From the NCBI GenBank assembly GCA_964035545.1, contig OZ037768.1, positions 19,695,700 through 19,759,699 of the forward strand: 64,000 bases of DNA. The letters are read 5' to 3'. The position numbers and the translations under genes were made by a program. The notes under the pieces were generated by a model. That model did no database searches, had not been told where the DNA came from, and saw only the letters and a list, made by a program, of their open reading frames with translations. The stretch is from Bugula neritina (lineage: Eukaryota; Bryozoa; Gymnolaemata; Cheilostomatida; Bugulidae). Below, piece after piece: positions 7,395 to 15,276 of the stretch (positions within the stretch are counted from its first letter, which is position 1; each line of letters begins with the position of its first letter).

Positions 7395-10300
7395 CACAAT
7401 TCGCCGAGTTTTGCATGTCATAGTTGTACTAGTGTGTTTTCGAGAAAGTTTAATCTCCTAAGACATATTAAATCATTGCATACCTCTGTTCAACATTTCT
7501 TATGTCAAAACTGCAACATTCAATTCACCTCTAAAATTGACTTACAAATTCACCACAACACTTGCAATGAAAACTTATGTATTCAAATTGGGGGAGCACA
7601 TTCATCTCATAATCACTCAGATAATGAAGAGGGTCAGACAAATTTTCAATCTCATAATAGTGATATTGATAATTTAATTAAAAATCGATGGAACTCAATT
7701 AAATCGTATTTTAAGTGTAGAAAAATTGTTGACATATACAATTTCCGCATGGTTAATCAAAAGAATGCATTTATACAAACCATAAAACATGTATATATAA
7801 CAAAAATAAAAACCCAAATTAAACTTCAATGCTGCATTGGTTTTGTTCTAATTAATAATTCAACAAAGCAATTGAGATACTTTCACAGTTCTGTTAACAA
7901 CACTGCATTGTTTTCCAAGCCTCAATCAGTTGGAAATCTTGAACAATTTTTACAAGTCTGTGAACAAATAAATCAAACAGATTTGCACCAGCATGCAATT
8001 TCTAAAAGACCAAACAGTTCATGGAGTGTTGCATTAATTACTAACATAACATTTTACTTCACTAAATTAACATTTGGCAAATTTGGTGCACCAATTACTC
8101 TACCTAAACACATTGTGAGAAACAAATCAATTGTTTCGCTTACCTCTAACCATCATGGAAAATATAATGACAATCTATGTTTCTTTCGTGCTCTTGCTCT
8201 CAGCAAAATATGCAAATGTAAAACAAAATGCATGTGTGTCAAACGCATTGAGCAATTGACTCTCAAATTCTTTCGAAATTTTTGTGCTGTAAAATCACTC
8301 CAGTGTAATAAAAAGTCATTTGAGGGTGTGGATATTCAAGATTTTGGTCTATTGGAAGAAATGTTCAATATAAAAATTACAGTTTACACATTGGATAGCT
8401 TTGGAGTGTCCTCAATTCTAGTACAGTCAATGAAATCAAACATGCATGAACTTAATTTATGTGCTTACAAAAACCACTTGTGCTATATTAAAAATGTTCA
8501 GACTTTTTGTAAATGCTTCAGGTGCAAGACCTGCTCCCAATGTTTTGACCGCAGATCAAATTTAACAAGGCACACAACTGGATGTGCCAAAGCGCAATCT
8601 CGATTAATTTACCCTCAAGAAACCTTTTTTCCTAAACCATCAATATTTGAAATTATTGAAGAGCAAACAGGAATAACTATTCCACCTCAATTAAGATTTT
8701 ACCCATATCGTGCAACTTTTGACATTGAGTGTTACCTTGAACCGATTAGTAACTGTAATACATCTATGCTTTCTTTTACGTCTAACCACAAGGTGATGAG
8801 CATCAGTGTTTGCTCTAATATTCCTGGCTATACTAGCCCCCTATGCTTAGTATCAAATGGAAATGTTGATGAGCTCATGGAAGGTTTTGTAATTTACCTT
8901 GAGCTATTAAGTTCAGTTGCCAAACAGTTATGTCTAAAACAATTTGAAAACATTTTTAATGACCTTGAGACTGTCAAAAATGATCAGCTTTTATCAGAAA
9001 AAAATTTTCAAAGCATGAATTGGTCTAATCAGAAAGTTTACAATAACAGGTCTATTGAAAATCTAAAAATGCAACTAGAATCCTATTTTAGTGAGCTTCC
9101 AGTTATTGGTTTTAATAGCCAAAAGTACGATATAAATTGCATGAGAACCCCACTTGTTAGAAATCTATTGAAGCATGATAAAATTCAATTTGTAATAAAA
9201 AGAAACAATGCAATGAAGTGTATCAAAACTAAACATTTAAAATTTCTTGACATCATAAATTTTATAGCTCCAGGGTTTTCATATGCAAATTTCATCAAAG
9301 CATACAATTGTAGTATGAAGAAAGGCTTTTTCCCATATGAATATGTCACATCATTAGAAAAGCTCAATGAGAATTCTCTGCCTGCACATGAAGCTTTCTA
9401 CAGTAGTCTAACTCAATCAAATATCACAGCAGCAGACTATCAGAATTGTAAACAGGTTTGGCAAAACAAAAGCATGCTCACAATGAAAGATTATTTAATT
9501 TATTACAACAATCTTGATGTATTACCATTTTTAGAGGCAGTTGAAAAACAACACATGGTTTATCGAGAAAAAGGCATAGATATGTTCAAGGATGGAATTA
9601 GTGTTCCATCTTTAGCTACTAAATGGTTATTTAATGAATCAAATACTAAAAACTTTTCTATTCCGTTGATTGGCAGAAAAGATGCAGACTTGTATAAAAC
9701 TATACGGAATAATATTATTGGGGGTCCAAGTATTGTTTTCCACAGATATCATGAAGCTGACAAAACTTTTATTCGTAAAAATTCATTTGGTAGTAAATCA
9801 AAAGTTTGTAAAAATGTGTTTGGCTTTGATGCCAATGCTTTGTATTTGTATTGTGCTATGCAAGAACTTCCAACAGGTTCAATCATTAGGAGACGTAAAG
9901 AAAATAACTTTCGTCCAAAGTTTTGTGACTATTTTGGGAGACTGAGTGTTGAATGGTTAGAGTACTGCTCCTACTTGAATGGTGTGTTTATTCAACATAA
10001 ATATAATAAGGGTGAACAAAAAGTTGGGCAACACGGGCTCCCAGTAGATGGTTATTGCAAGCAATTGAAAACAGTTTTTCAGTTTCATGGTTGTTTATTT
10101 CATGGACATAAGTGTGTAAAAACAAAAGGGGTAGTATTTAATCCAATCAACGGAAAATCAATGACATCATTGTACCAAGACACTAAAATAAAAGAATCTT
10201 ATATCCGTGCATTAGGTTATAGACTTGAGGTGATATATGAATGCCAATGGGAAAGTTATAAGAAGTTTTCAAAACATTGTAAAGATTTTGTAGCTTCGTT

Positions 10301-11372
10301 TTTTTCTAGAGCAATGGAGGAAAATAAACCAATGACTGAAAAAGATATTCTTAATGCAGTTGAAAACAATTTATTTTATGGTTTTGTAGAATGTGATTTA
10401 TATGTTCCTGACAGTTTGAAATCTAAGTTTTCTGAAATGACACCAATTTTTAAACATGCAAGTTTAAGTAGATCTGACTTGTCAGAGGATATGTTAAAAT
10501 ATGCTGTACACTATGACATGTTAAAACAGGCTCAAAAGACACTTATTGGTAGTTACTATGGCAAAAAGATTTTGGTACTTACTCCGCTTCTTAGGTGGTA
10601 TTTATCACATGGACTATGTGTTTCTAATATTTATCAGGTTGTTCAATTTAAACAGCATAAATGCTTTGTGAAATTTGGAGAGTCTGTATGTCAAATGAGA
10701 CGTAATGCTGACAAAGACTCTTCCATGAAAATTCTTGCTGAAACATCGAAGCTTTGCGGTAATGTAATATATGGTGCAACTATAACAAATAAAGAGCGTT
10801 TTACTGATGTAAAATTTGTTTCTAATTTAAATGCTGCTCAAAAGCTTGTAGGTAGTAAACATTTTATGTCTGTAGAAGAGCTCGATGATGAATTATTTGA
10901 AATTCAAATGAGTAAAGAAAGAATTAAATTAGACACTCCTATTGTTATTGGTTTTTCAATTTTACAGCTAGCTAAGCTTCGAATGCTTGAATTTTATTAT
11001 GACCTTATGTTGAAGTATTTTGATAGGTCAGACTTTGAATATGTTCAGATGGACACTGACAGTGCTTACTTTGCTATGAGTGGTGACTTTGAAGACCTCG
11101 TGATTCCCCAAAAGCGTCATCAGTTCTTTGATGAGTATGATAAATGGTTTGTTCCAGAATTTTGTGATACTCATAAAACCCAATTTGTTGAATGTAAAGC
11201 AAATTTTGGTGCTTGGAAAATGAGTAACTGCTGTAAAGAGTCTTTTAATTTTCACCGAAGGACCCCTGGTCTATTTAAACAAGAATTCCGTGGAAAAGGA
11301 ATTATTGCTCTGAATTCAAAAACCTATTTTTGTTTTGGAGATGAGGGTAACAAACTTAAACCAAAGGCATAA
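7395..11372 (+). CDS. Protein-primed DNA polymerase B with N-terminal zinc fingers and OTU-like domain, C-terminally frameshifted
   Basis: This is the family-B replicative polymerase of the element. The frame is open from the TGA at 7392 to TAA at 11372, with no ATG near its start. Counting from the codon at 7434, residues -6 to 16 complete a C2H2 finger (CHSC...H...H) and residues 24-44 form a second one. Residues about 230-360 form an OTU-like fold with D-N-L-C-F-F-R (Cys 249) and a later N-H-L-C (His 348). Another Cys/His finger spans about 363-384. Exo I is D430-I-E, Exo II lies near 559 and Exo III near 692. Polymerase motif A (DANALY) is near 798, motif B (N-x-x-Y-G) near 1110 and motif C (DTDS) near 1206. 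The real start is probably in an unseen upstream exon. The frame breaks near 11363; the remaining C-terminus is annotated separately. Confidence 0.88.
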   Translation, partial: HNSPSFACHSCTSVFSRKFNLLRHIKSLHTSVQHFLCQNCNIQFTSKIDLQIHHNTCNENLCIQIGGAHSSHNHSDNEEGQTNFQSHNSDIDNLIKNRWNSIKSYFKCRKIVDIYNFRMVNQKNAFIQTIKHVYITKIKTQIKLQCCIGFVLINNSTKQLRYFHSSVNNTALFSKPQSVGNLEQFLQVCEQINQTDLHQHAISKRPNSSWSVALITNITFYFTKLTFGKFGAPITLPKHIVRNKSIVSLTSNHHGKYNDNLCFFRALALSKICKCKTKCMCVKRIEQLTLKFFRNFCAVKSLQCNKKSFEGVDIQDFGLLEEMFNIKITVYTLDSFGVSSILVQSMKSNMHELNLCAYKNHLCYIKNVQTFCKCFRCKTCSQCFDRRSNLTRHTTGCAKAQSRLIYPQETFFPKPSIFEIIEEQTGITIPPQLRFYPYRATFDIECYLEPISNCNTSMLSFTSNHKVMSISVCSNIPGYTSPLCLVSNGNVDELMEGFVIYLELLSSVAKQLCLKQFENIFNDLETVKNDQLLSEKNFQSMNWSNQKVYNNRSIENLKMQLESYFSELPVIGFNSQKYDINCMRTPLVRNLLKHDKIQFVIKRNNAMKCIKTKHLKFLDIINFIAPGFSYANFIKAYNCSMKKGFFPYEYVTSLEKLNENSLPAHEAFYSSLTQSNITAADYQNCKQVWQNKSMLTMKDYLIYYNNLDVLPFLEAVEKQHMVYREKGIDMFKDGISVPSLATKWLFNESNTKNFSIPLIGRKDADLYKTIRNNIIGGPSIVFHRYHEADKTFIRKNSFGSKSKVCKNVFGFDANALYLYCAMQELPTGSIIRRRKENNFRPKFCDYFGRLSVEWLEYCSYLNGVFIQHKYNKGEQKVGQHGLPVDGYCKQLKTVFQFHGCLFHGHKCVKTKGVVFNPINGKSMTSLYQDTKIKESYIRALGYRLEVIYECQWESYKKFSKHCKDFVASFFSRAMEENKPMTEKDILNAVENNLFYGFVECDLYVPDSLKSKFSEMTPIFKHASLSRSDLSEDMLKYAVHYDMLKQAQKTLIGSYYGKKILVLTPLLRWYLSHGLCVSNIYQVVQFKQHKCFVKFGESVCQMRRNADKDSSMKILAETSKLCGNVIYGATITNKERFTDVKFVSNLNAAQKLVGSKHFMSVEELDDELFEIQMSKERIKLDTPIVIGFSILQLAKLRMLEFYYDLMLKYFDRSDFEYVQMDTDSAYFAMSGDFEDLVIPQKRHQFFDEYDKWFVPEFCDTHKTQFVECKANFGAWKMSNCCKESFNFHRRTPGLFKQEFRGKGIIALNSKTYFCFGDEGNKLKPKA

Positions 11373-11575
11373 TTAAACGATGTAATGACATAAAAAAAGA
11401 AGAATTTTTAAATGTGCTAAATAACAAATCTAGGGTGCATGGAACAAATAGGGGAATTATGAGGCGCAACAACAAAGTCATGACTTATAATCAAACTAGA
11501 GCTGGTCTTAGTTTTTTCTATGCTAAGCGAAAAGTACATAGTGATGGAGTTACTACTTTTCCACTTGATATGTAG
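11363..11575 (+). pseudogene. Out-of-frame C-terminal segment of DNA polymerase B
   Basis: In the -1 frame relative to the polymerase, about 70 codons run to TAG at 11573-11575. They match the usual end of Polinton polymerases: a segment on the lines of K-K-E-E-F-L-N-V-L, then GTNRG, then Y-x-Q-T-R-x-G-L and K-R-K-V-x-x-D-G. The in-frame stop upstream is TAA at 11370-11372, so the slip must lie at about 11355-11366, near AAACCAAAGG. It could be a one-base deletion, an assembly error or a frameshift read by the ribosome; no classical slippery heptamer is present. Confidence 0.8.
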
Positions 11576-11726
11576 ATATCGTGCTGTTATTCCAAATATT
11601 GTGTATATATTTTGATGTATAAAAATGAATCTTATATTATTATCTTTTATTTTTAAATATTTTTTTGCTTTCACAATTATGGTGTTTTTACAAATGTATG
11701 GGTGTTGGTTTTTATAACTTACTAAA

Positions 11727-11732
11727 AATAAA
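11727..11732 (+). promoter_or_regulatory. Possible poly(A) signal after the polymerase gene
   Basis: AATAAA lies about 150 bp after the polymerase C-terminal stop and 105 bp before the first gene of the compact right-hand block. It is a plausible end for the polymerase transcript. Confidence 0.35.
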
Positions 11733-11836
11733 CTAAAATATAAAACTTCATACTTGGTCTTTTAGATTAAAAATGTATATTATAATTGCACACTTCATTC
11801 CTTTGTCATAGATAGTTTAGCATCCAATTTGTCACA

Positions 11837-12157
11837 ATGTCTCTGCGCTTTAAAAGAAACCTTTCAGAATTACAAAAGCTTCATAGGGCATCACCTCAAA
11901 AAAAGAAAACCTTGCTTAAATCTGCTAATAGTGATTTAATTGGTGCACTTTGTGATTGTGCTTGCAATATAATTAAAGGAAATGTTCCTTTGACTTCAAA
12001 GCAGTTCAATAATCTTAGGAAGCATCATAAACAATTAAAAGCTCTCACTAATAAGTCGAGTGTCAAAAATAAACGCAAAATTATTCAAAAGGGTGGATTT
12101 ATTGGATTGCTGTTGAAGCCTCTTGCTAAGATCTTGATGGGTGGACTTTTAAATTGA
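11837..12157 (+). CDS. Small basic Polinton virion-type protein with hydrophobic Gly-rich C-terminus (106 aa)
   Basis: The ATG start follows an A/T-rich leader. The protein is strongly basic, with K-K-K and R-K-H-H-K clusters. It has a Cys pair in a helical centre (residues about 38-45) and ends with Q-K-G-G followed by about 18 hydrophobic, Gly-containing residues that could form a membrane-active helix. Proteins of this shape recur beside the integrase and capsid genes in Polintons and adintoviruses and are assumed to be virion components; their function is not established. The next gene starts 4 nt after its stop. The Q-K-G-G site resembles Gly-Gly sites cut by the related protease family (inference). 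Confidence 0.7.
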   Translation: MSLRFKRNLSELQKLHRASPQKKKTLLKSANSDLIGALCDCACNIIKGNVPLTSKQFNNLRKHHKQLKALTNKSSVKNKRKIIQKGGFIGLLLKPLAKILMGGLLN

Positions 12158-12161
12158 CATT

Positions 12162-12917
12162 ATGAAAAAGTATTACTTAATTGATCCATCAAAATATGAA
12201 ATGCTTAAATCGGCTGCTAGTGCTAGAAATGAAGAGCAACAAAATAATTCTGACATGTTTGCGCATCCAAATATTAAAAATGTAAAAGATATAGATCAAA
12301 AAATGGATGAAACACTAAATAAATCAGACTTGACAGATTTTGAGAAGGTTGAAAAATACAATGCACTACTAGAGAAATATATCAGAAACTTTAGAAATGC
12401 TCTTGAAACCTCAAAATCTGAAGCAATCCTTGGTGAACCTGCTTCAAAAACTATAGACTTAAAAAATACTACAGAAAACGAAAGCATTAAACAGTTTCAA
12501 TCTCTTGAAGAATCACTTGACAGTATTCCTACATCATACCGTCAAAAAGCTCGTAAACTGGTGGACTTCTTGAAAAACAACAACTCATTTTCTGTTAATC
12601 AAAATAACGAACTGCTTTACAAAGATCAAGTATTAAGAGGCTCAAATGTTAATCAATTAATCAATGATGCAGTACGAAGCAAAAAACCAATAACAAGCGA
12701 TGCGTTATTTACACAGTTTGTAGAAAATTTGAATGCAGAAGGATACCCAGCTAAACAGATATTGTCCAAGAGCCATGTCCAAAACCCTCCAATAGCATCT
12801 AAGATAAGTCTTATTCCAAAAATGAAGAAAAGCAAGCCTCAAAGGCGTTTAGCTCCATATAAATATTCGTCTCAAACAGTAGATGACATACTGAAAAACT
12901 GGGTTTCTTCAAAATGA
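12162..12917 (+). CDS. Conserved Polinton protein of unknown function (251 aa)
   Basis: An intact frame in the compact block, overlapping the integrase start by 4 nt (ATGA at 12914). The N-terminal half is predicted to be helical and acidic, with an L-N-K-S-D-L-T-D-F-E-K motif followed by K-Y-N-x-L-L (about residues 50-70). The middle part has Y-R-x-K-A-R-x-L-x-x-F-L followed by N-N-E-L-x-Y-K and G-S-N-V. The C-terminus is basic. From general knowledge, proteins with this arrangement precede the integrase in many animal Polintons. A nucleoprotein or scaffolding role would fit, but it is not shown. Confidence 0.7.
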   Translation: MKKYYLIDPSKYEMLKSAASARNEEQQNNSDMFAHPNIKNVKDIDQKMDETLNKSDLTDFEKVEKYNALLEKYIRNFRNALETSKSEAILGEPASKTIDLKNTTENESIKQFQSLEESLDSIPTSYRQKARKLVDFLKNNNSFSVNQNNELLYKDQVLRGSNVNQLINDAVRSKKPITSDALFTQFVENLNAEGYPAKQILSKSHVQNPPIASKISLIPKMKKSKPQRRLAPYKYSSQTVDDILKNWVSSK

Positions 12918-13999
12918 CCAAAAAGCGCAAAGCCAAAACCTCTAGCACATTAAACAATTTTTATTTCAATCCACGAGAAGTTGGAAGCTTAGGTGGAAAG
13001 CGTGTATTTTCCAAACGTTTGGCTGAGAATGGATATAAATATAAACCTAGAACAATTTCAAAATGGTTGCAATCTCAAGAAGCTTATACTCTTCACAAGC
13101 CTGTTAGGCGAAAATTTAATCGAAGATCTACATTAGCTAGTGGAATAAATGATCAGTTCCAAGCTGATCTGATTGACATGCAAAAACACAAAAATTCAAA
13201 TTCTAATCATGGTTATATCCTAACTGTTGTGGATGTGTTTTCAAAGTTTTCATGGGCTAAGACGTTAAAGTCAAAATCTGGAAAAGAGGTCGCTCAAAAA
13301 TTGAAAGAAATATTTACTTCACGCAGATGTAGGGTGCTGCAAACAGACAAAGGAAAAGAATTTTATAATACACAGGTCAAGACTTTATTAACAAAGTTTG
13401 ATATATTACACTTTTCATCAGAAAATGATGACATAAAGGGGGCAGTTGTAGAGAGGTTTAATAGAACTCTTCAAACTAGATTATATCGATGGTTTACCAA
13501 AACCCAGGAGCATAACTGGACTAATGTCATCGAACACATTGTTGATTCATATAACAATACCGTCCACTCATCAACAAAATTTTCGCCAGCAAACATTGAT
13601 AGGAAAAATGAAGAAGATGTTTGGCTTAATTTGTATGGAAACTTGAAAGCGCCTAATCTTTTGAAAGCAAGGCTAAAAATTAATGACATGGTTAGAATAA
13701 GCAAGTACAAACATGTTTTTAGCAAAGGATATATAGAAAATTGGTCTATAGAAACTTTTATTGTTAGTCAAGTTTTAGAAACTGATCCTGTAACTTACCG
13801 TCTTAAAGATCAACAAAACGAATTAATTCACGGTTCATACTATGAGGATGAGCTGCAAAAAGTCATGCAGTCTGACAAATTCGCAGTAGAAAAGATTCTC
13901 GATCAGCGAAAAGTTGGTCGGAAAATTGAATATTTGGTAAAGTTTAAGGGATATCCTGCAAAATTTAATGAATGGATTTCCAAGTCTAATTTTAAATAA
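12914..13999 (+). CDS. Retroviral-type integrase with C-terminal chromodomain
   Basis: This DDE integrase would insert the element and create the 6-bp target duplications seen at its ends. In the 361-aa protein, a basic N-terminal segment precedes the rve core. The first catalytic Asp lies in Q-A-D-L-I-D (about residue 84), the second in L-Q-T-D-K-G (about 149) and the Glu in V-V-E-R-F-N (about 184), with 34 residues between the last two. A basic C-terminal domain follows. Residues about 320-358 are a chromodomain (V-E-K-I-L-D ... Y-L-V-K-F-K-G-Y ... N-E-W). Chromodomains may steer integration to particular chromatin. The gene is intact, overlaps the preceding one by ATGA, and its stop is followed by AATAAA at about 14054. 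Confidence 0.93.
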   Translation: MTKKRKAKTSSTLNNFYFNPREVGSLGGKRVFSKRLAENGYKYKPRTISKWLQSQEAYTLHKPVRRKFNRRSTLASGINDQFQADLIDMQKHKNSNSNHGYILTVVDVFSKFSWAKTLKSKSGKEVAQKLKEIFTSRRCRVLQTDKGKEFYNTQVKTLLTKFDILHFSSENDDIKGAVVERFNRTLQTRLYRWFTKTQEHNWTNVIEHIVDSYNNTVHSSTKFSPANIDRKNEEDVWLNLYGNLKAPNLLKARLKINDMVRISKYKHVFSKGYIENWSIETFIVSQVLETDPVTYRLKDQQNELIHGSYYEDELQKVMQSDKFAVEKILDQRKVGRKIEYLVKFKGYPAKFNEWISKSNFK

Positions 14000-14081
14000 A
14001 TTTACAAGAATAAAAAATCAGTTGTTTCATATATTTATATTGTTGTCAACTACAATAAAATTCATTTTACCATTGATCATC

Positions 14082-14837
14082 ATGACTAGTTCATTCTACG
14101 CAGTGCTTCCTTCCAATTCATCTATGATTGAATTTCCTAAAAATAATCAACACACATTTAAAGTTAAACTGCCTACAACGCTCCCTTACTTTGAGGGAGA
14201 GTGGAAGGTTGGACTCTCTGAAATTCAGTTTCCATCAACTTGGAAGAATGTAGTTGATGGAACTGTAACAATAAGATTTGATGATTCTCACCCTCCTGTT
14301 AATTTTAAATTGTTTGATGGGGTATATTCTACTATATCTGAACTAATTAATCAAATCCAGAAAATATTTAGAAATGCCCAAGTTGATAACGATATTGTTC
14401 TTCATTATGATGATATCAAAAACAAAGTAATTCTTAAGGTTTTAGATAGGTCAGTTGGTTTTGGAATATCATTTAGTCAAAATATTTTAAACATGCTTGG
14501 GTTGACAAAGTTACCAGGGAATTTTTACACTGTGGGAATTTATGAGGAAGGTCATTCTGATATCACGGAAGGCTTTACAGCATTGTATGTGTATGCTGAT
14601 GTTGTACAAAACCGAATTGTTGGGGATTCAATGGTGCCTCTTTTGAGGGTTGTACCTGTGGAGCGAATCGCAAAAAAATCTTACATTAATTGGGTAAGAT
14701 TTCATCACATTCAATACGTTGCTGTCAACAAGACTTTGCAGGATACAGTAGAGATCAATATAAGACGAGATAATGGTGACATTGTGCCATTCGCAAGCGG
14801 GAAAGTTGTTCTGACACTTCATTTCACGAGACAATGA
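14082..14837 (+). CDS. Penton-like minor capsid protein (single jelly roll)
   Basis: The product is the minor capsid protein expected at the capsid vertices. The frame is open from 13968, but the ATG at 14082 is preferred: it starts a segment (M-T-S-S-F-Y, then L-P-S-N-S-S) that matches the usual N-terminus of Polinton penton homologues, giving 251 aa. A typical K-L-P...G-E-W-K-V-G-L-S-E-I-Q-F-P strand follows at about residues 29-54. The rest alternates strands and loops as in a jelly roll. It overlaps the next gene by ATGA (14834-14837), and no intron is visible. Confidence 0.85.
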   Translation: MTSSFYAVLPSNSSMIEFPKNNQHTFKVKLPTTLPYFEGEWKVGLSEIQFPSTWKNVVDGTVTIRFDDSHPPVNFKLFDGVYSTISELINQIQKIFRNAQVDNDIVLHYDDIKNKVILKVLDRSVGFGISFSQNILNMLGLTKLPGNFYTVGIYEEGHSDITEGFTALYVYADVVQNRIVGDSMVPLLRVVPVERIAKKSYINWVRFHHIQYVAVNKTLQDTVEINIRRDNGDIVPFASGKVVLTLHFTRQ

Positions 14838-15259
14838 AAGTTCCTTATAGATTTGATGCAACTTCTTCGCATTATAAAACGTATTATTCTAACCAGGCAG
14901 GTGGAACCCTGCCAGTTTTTAAAGGTCAGACTATTCAACGTGGGAGTGGATTAGGTGGTGTATTTTCAAAAATATTTAAAGGGATTGCACCCGTTCTAAA
15001 ATCTGTTGCAAAAACTGCTGGTAAACAATTAATAAACAGTGGAGCCAGTATAGCTAATGATCTTTTGGAAGGAAAATCTTTCAATGATACAGCTAAAGAC
15101 AATTTAACCCAAGGCGGAAAAAAGTTGTTCAATGATTTAACGTCTTCAATATTCAGTTCAAAAGTAGGCGGAGCTAAGAAACGAAGTAAACCCAGACGAA
15201 TTCAGCACAAAACTTCTAAAAACAAACGTCGAAGATTGACTAAAGACATTTTCACCTAA
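14834..15259 (+). CDS. pVI/pX-like small virion protein (141 aa)
   Basis: The N-terminus is Tyr-rich (Y-Y-S-N-Q-A-G-G) and is followed by F-K-G and Q-R-G-S-G-L-G-G. An amphipathic helix spans about residues 43-65, then comes a polar helix, and the C-terminus is very basic (K-K-R-S-K-P-R-R and R-R-R). The order Q-x-G-G, Gly-rich turn, amphipathic helix and basic tail is characteristic of the Polinton protein compared with adenovirus pVI/pX, which acts in membrane lysis, DNA condensation and protease activation. It starts within the stop of the penton gene (ATGA). The Gly-Gly sites could be processed by the protease encoded two genes downstream (inference). Confidence 0.72.
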   Translation: MKVPYRFDATSSHYKTYYSNQAGGTLPVFKGQTIQRGSGLGGVFSKIFKGIAPVLKSVAKTAGKQLINSGASIANDLLEGKSFNDTAKDNLTQGGKKLFNDLTSSIFSSKVGGAKKRSKPRRIQHKTSKNKRRRLTKDIFT

Positions 15260-15276
15260 AACCTGGAAGGATAAAG

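Noticed and set aside
7363-7408. A 46-nt intron joining the seven-exon gene to the polymerase
   Set aside because: Too short for this genome, and it would not keep the frame (donor phase 1, acceptor needing phase 2).
11355-11372. Programmed -1 frameshift in the polymerase
   Set aside because: No X-XXY-YYZ heptamer is present at the slip. A simple indel or sequence error is more likely, though not excluded.
13968-14081. N-terminal extension of the penton-like protein
   Set aside because: It would overlap the integrase end. The ATG at 14082 begins the conserved penton N-terminus and the upstream part is unrelated hydrophobic sequence.
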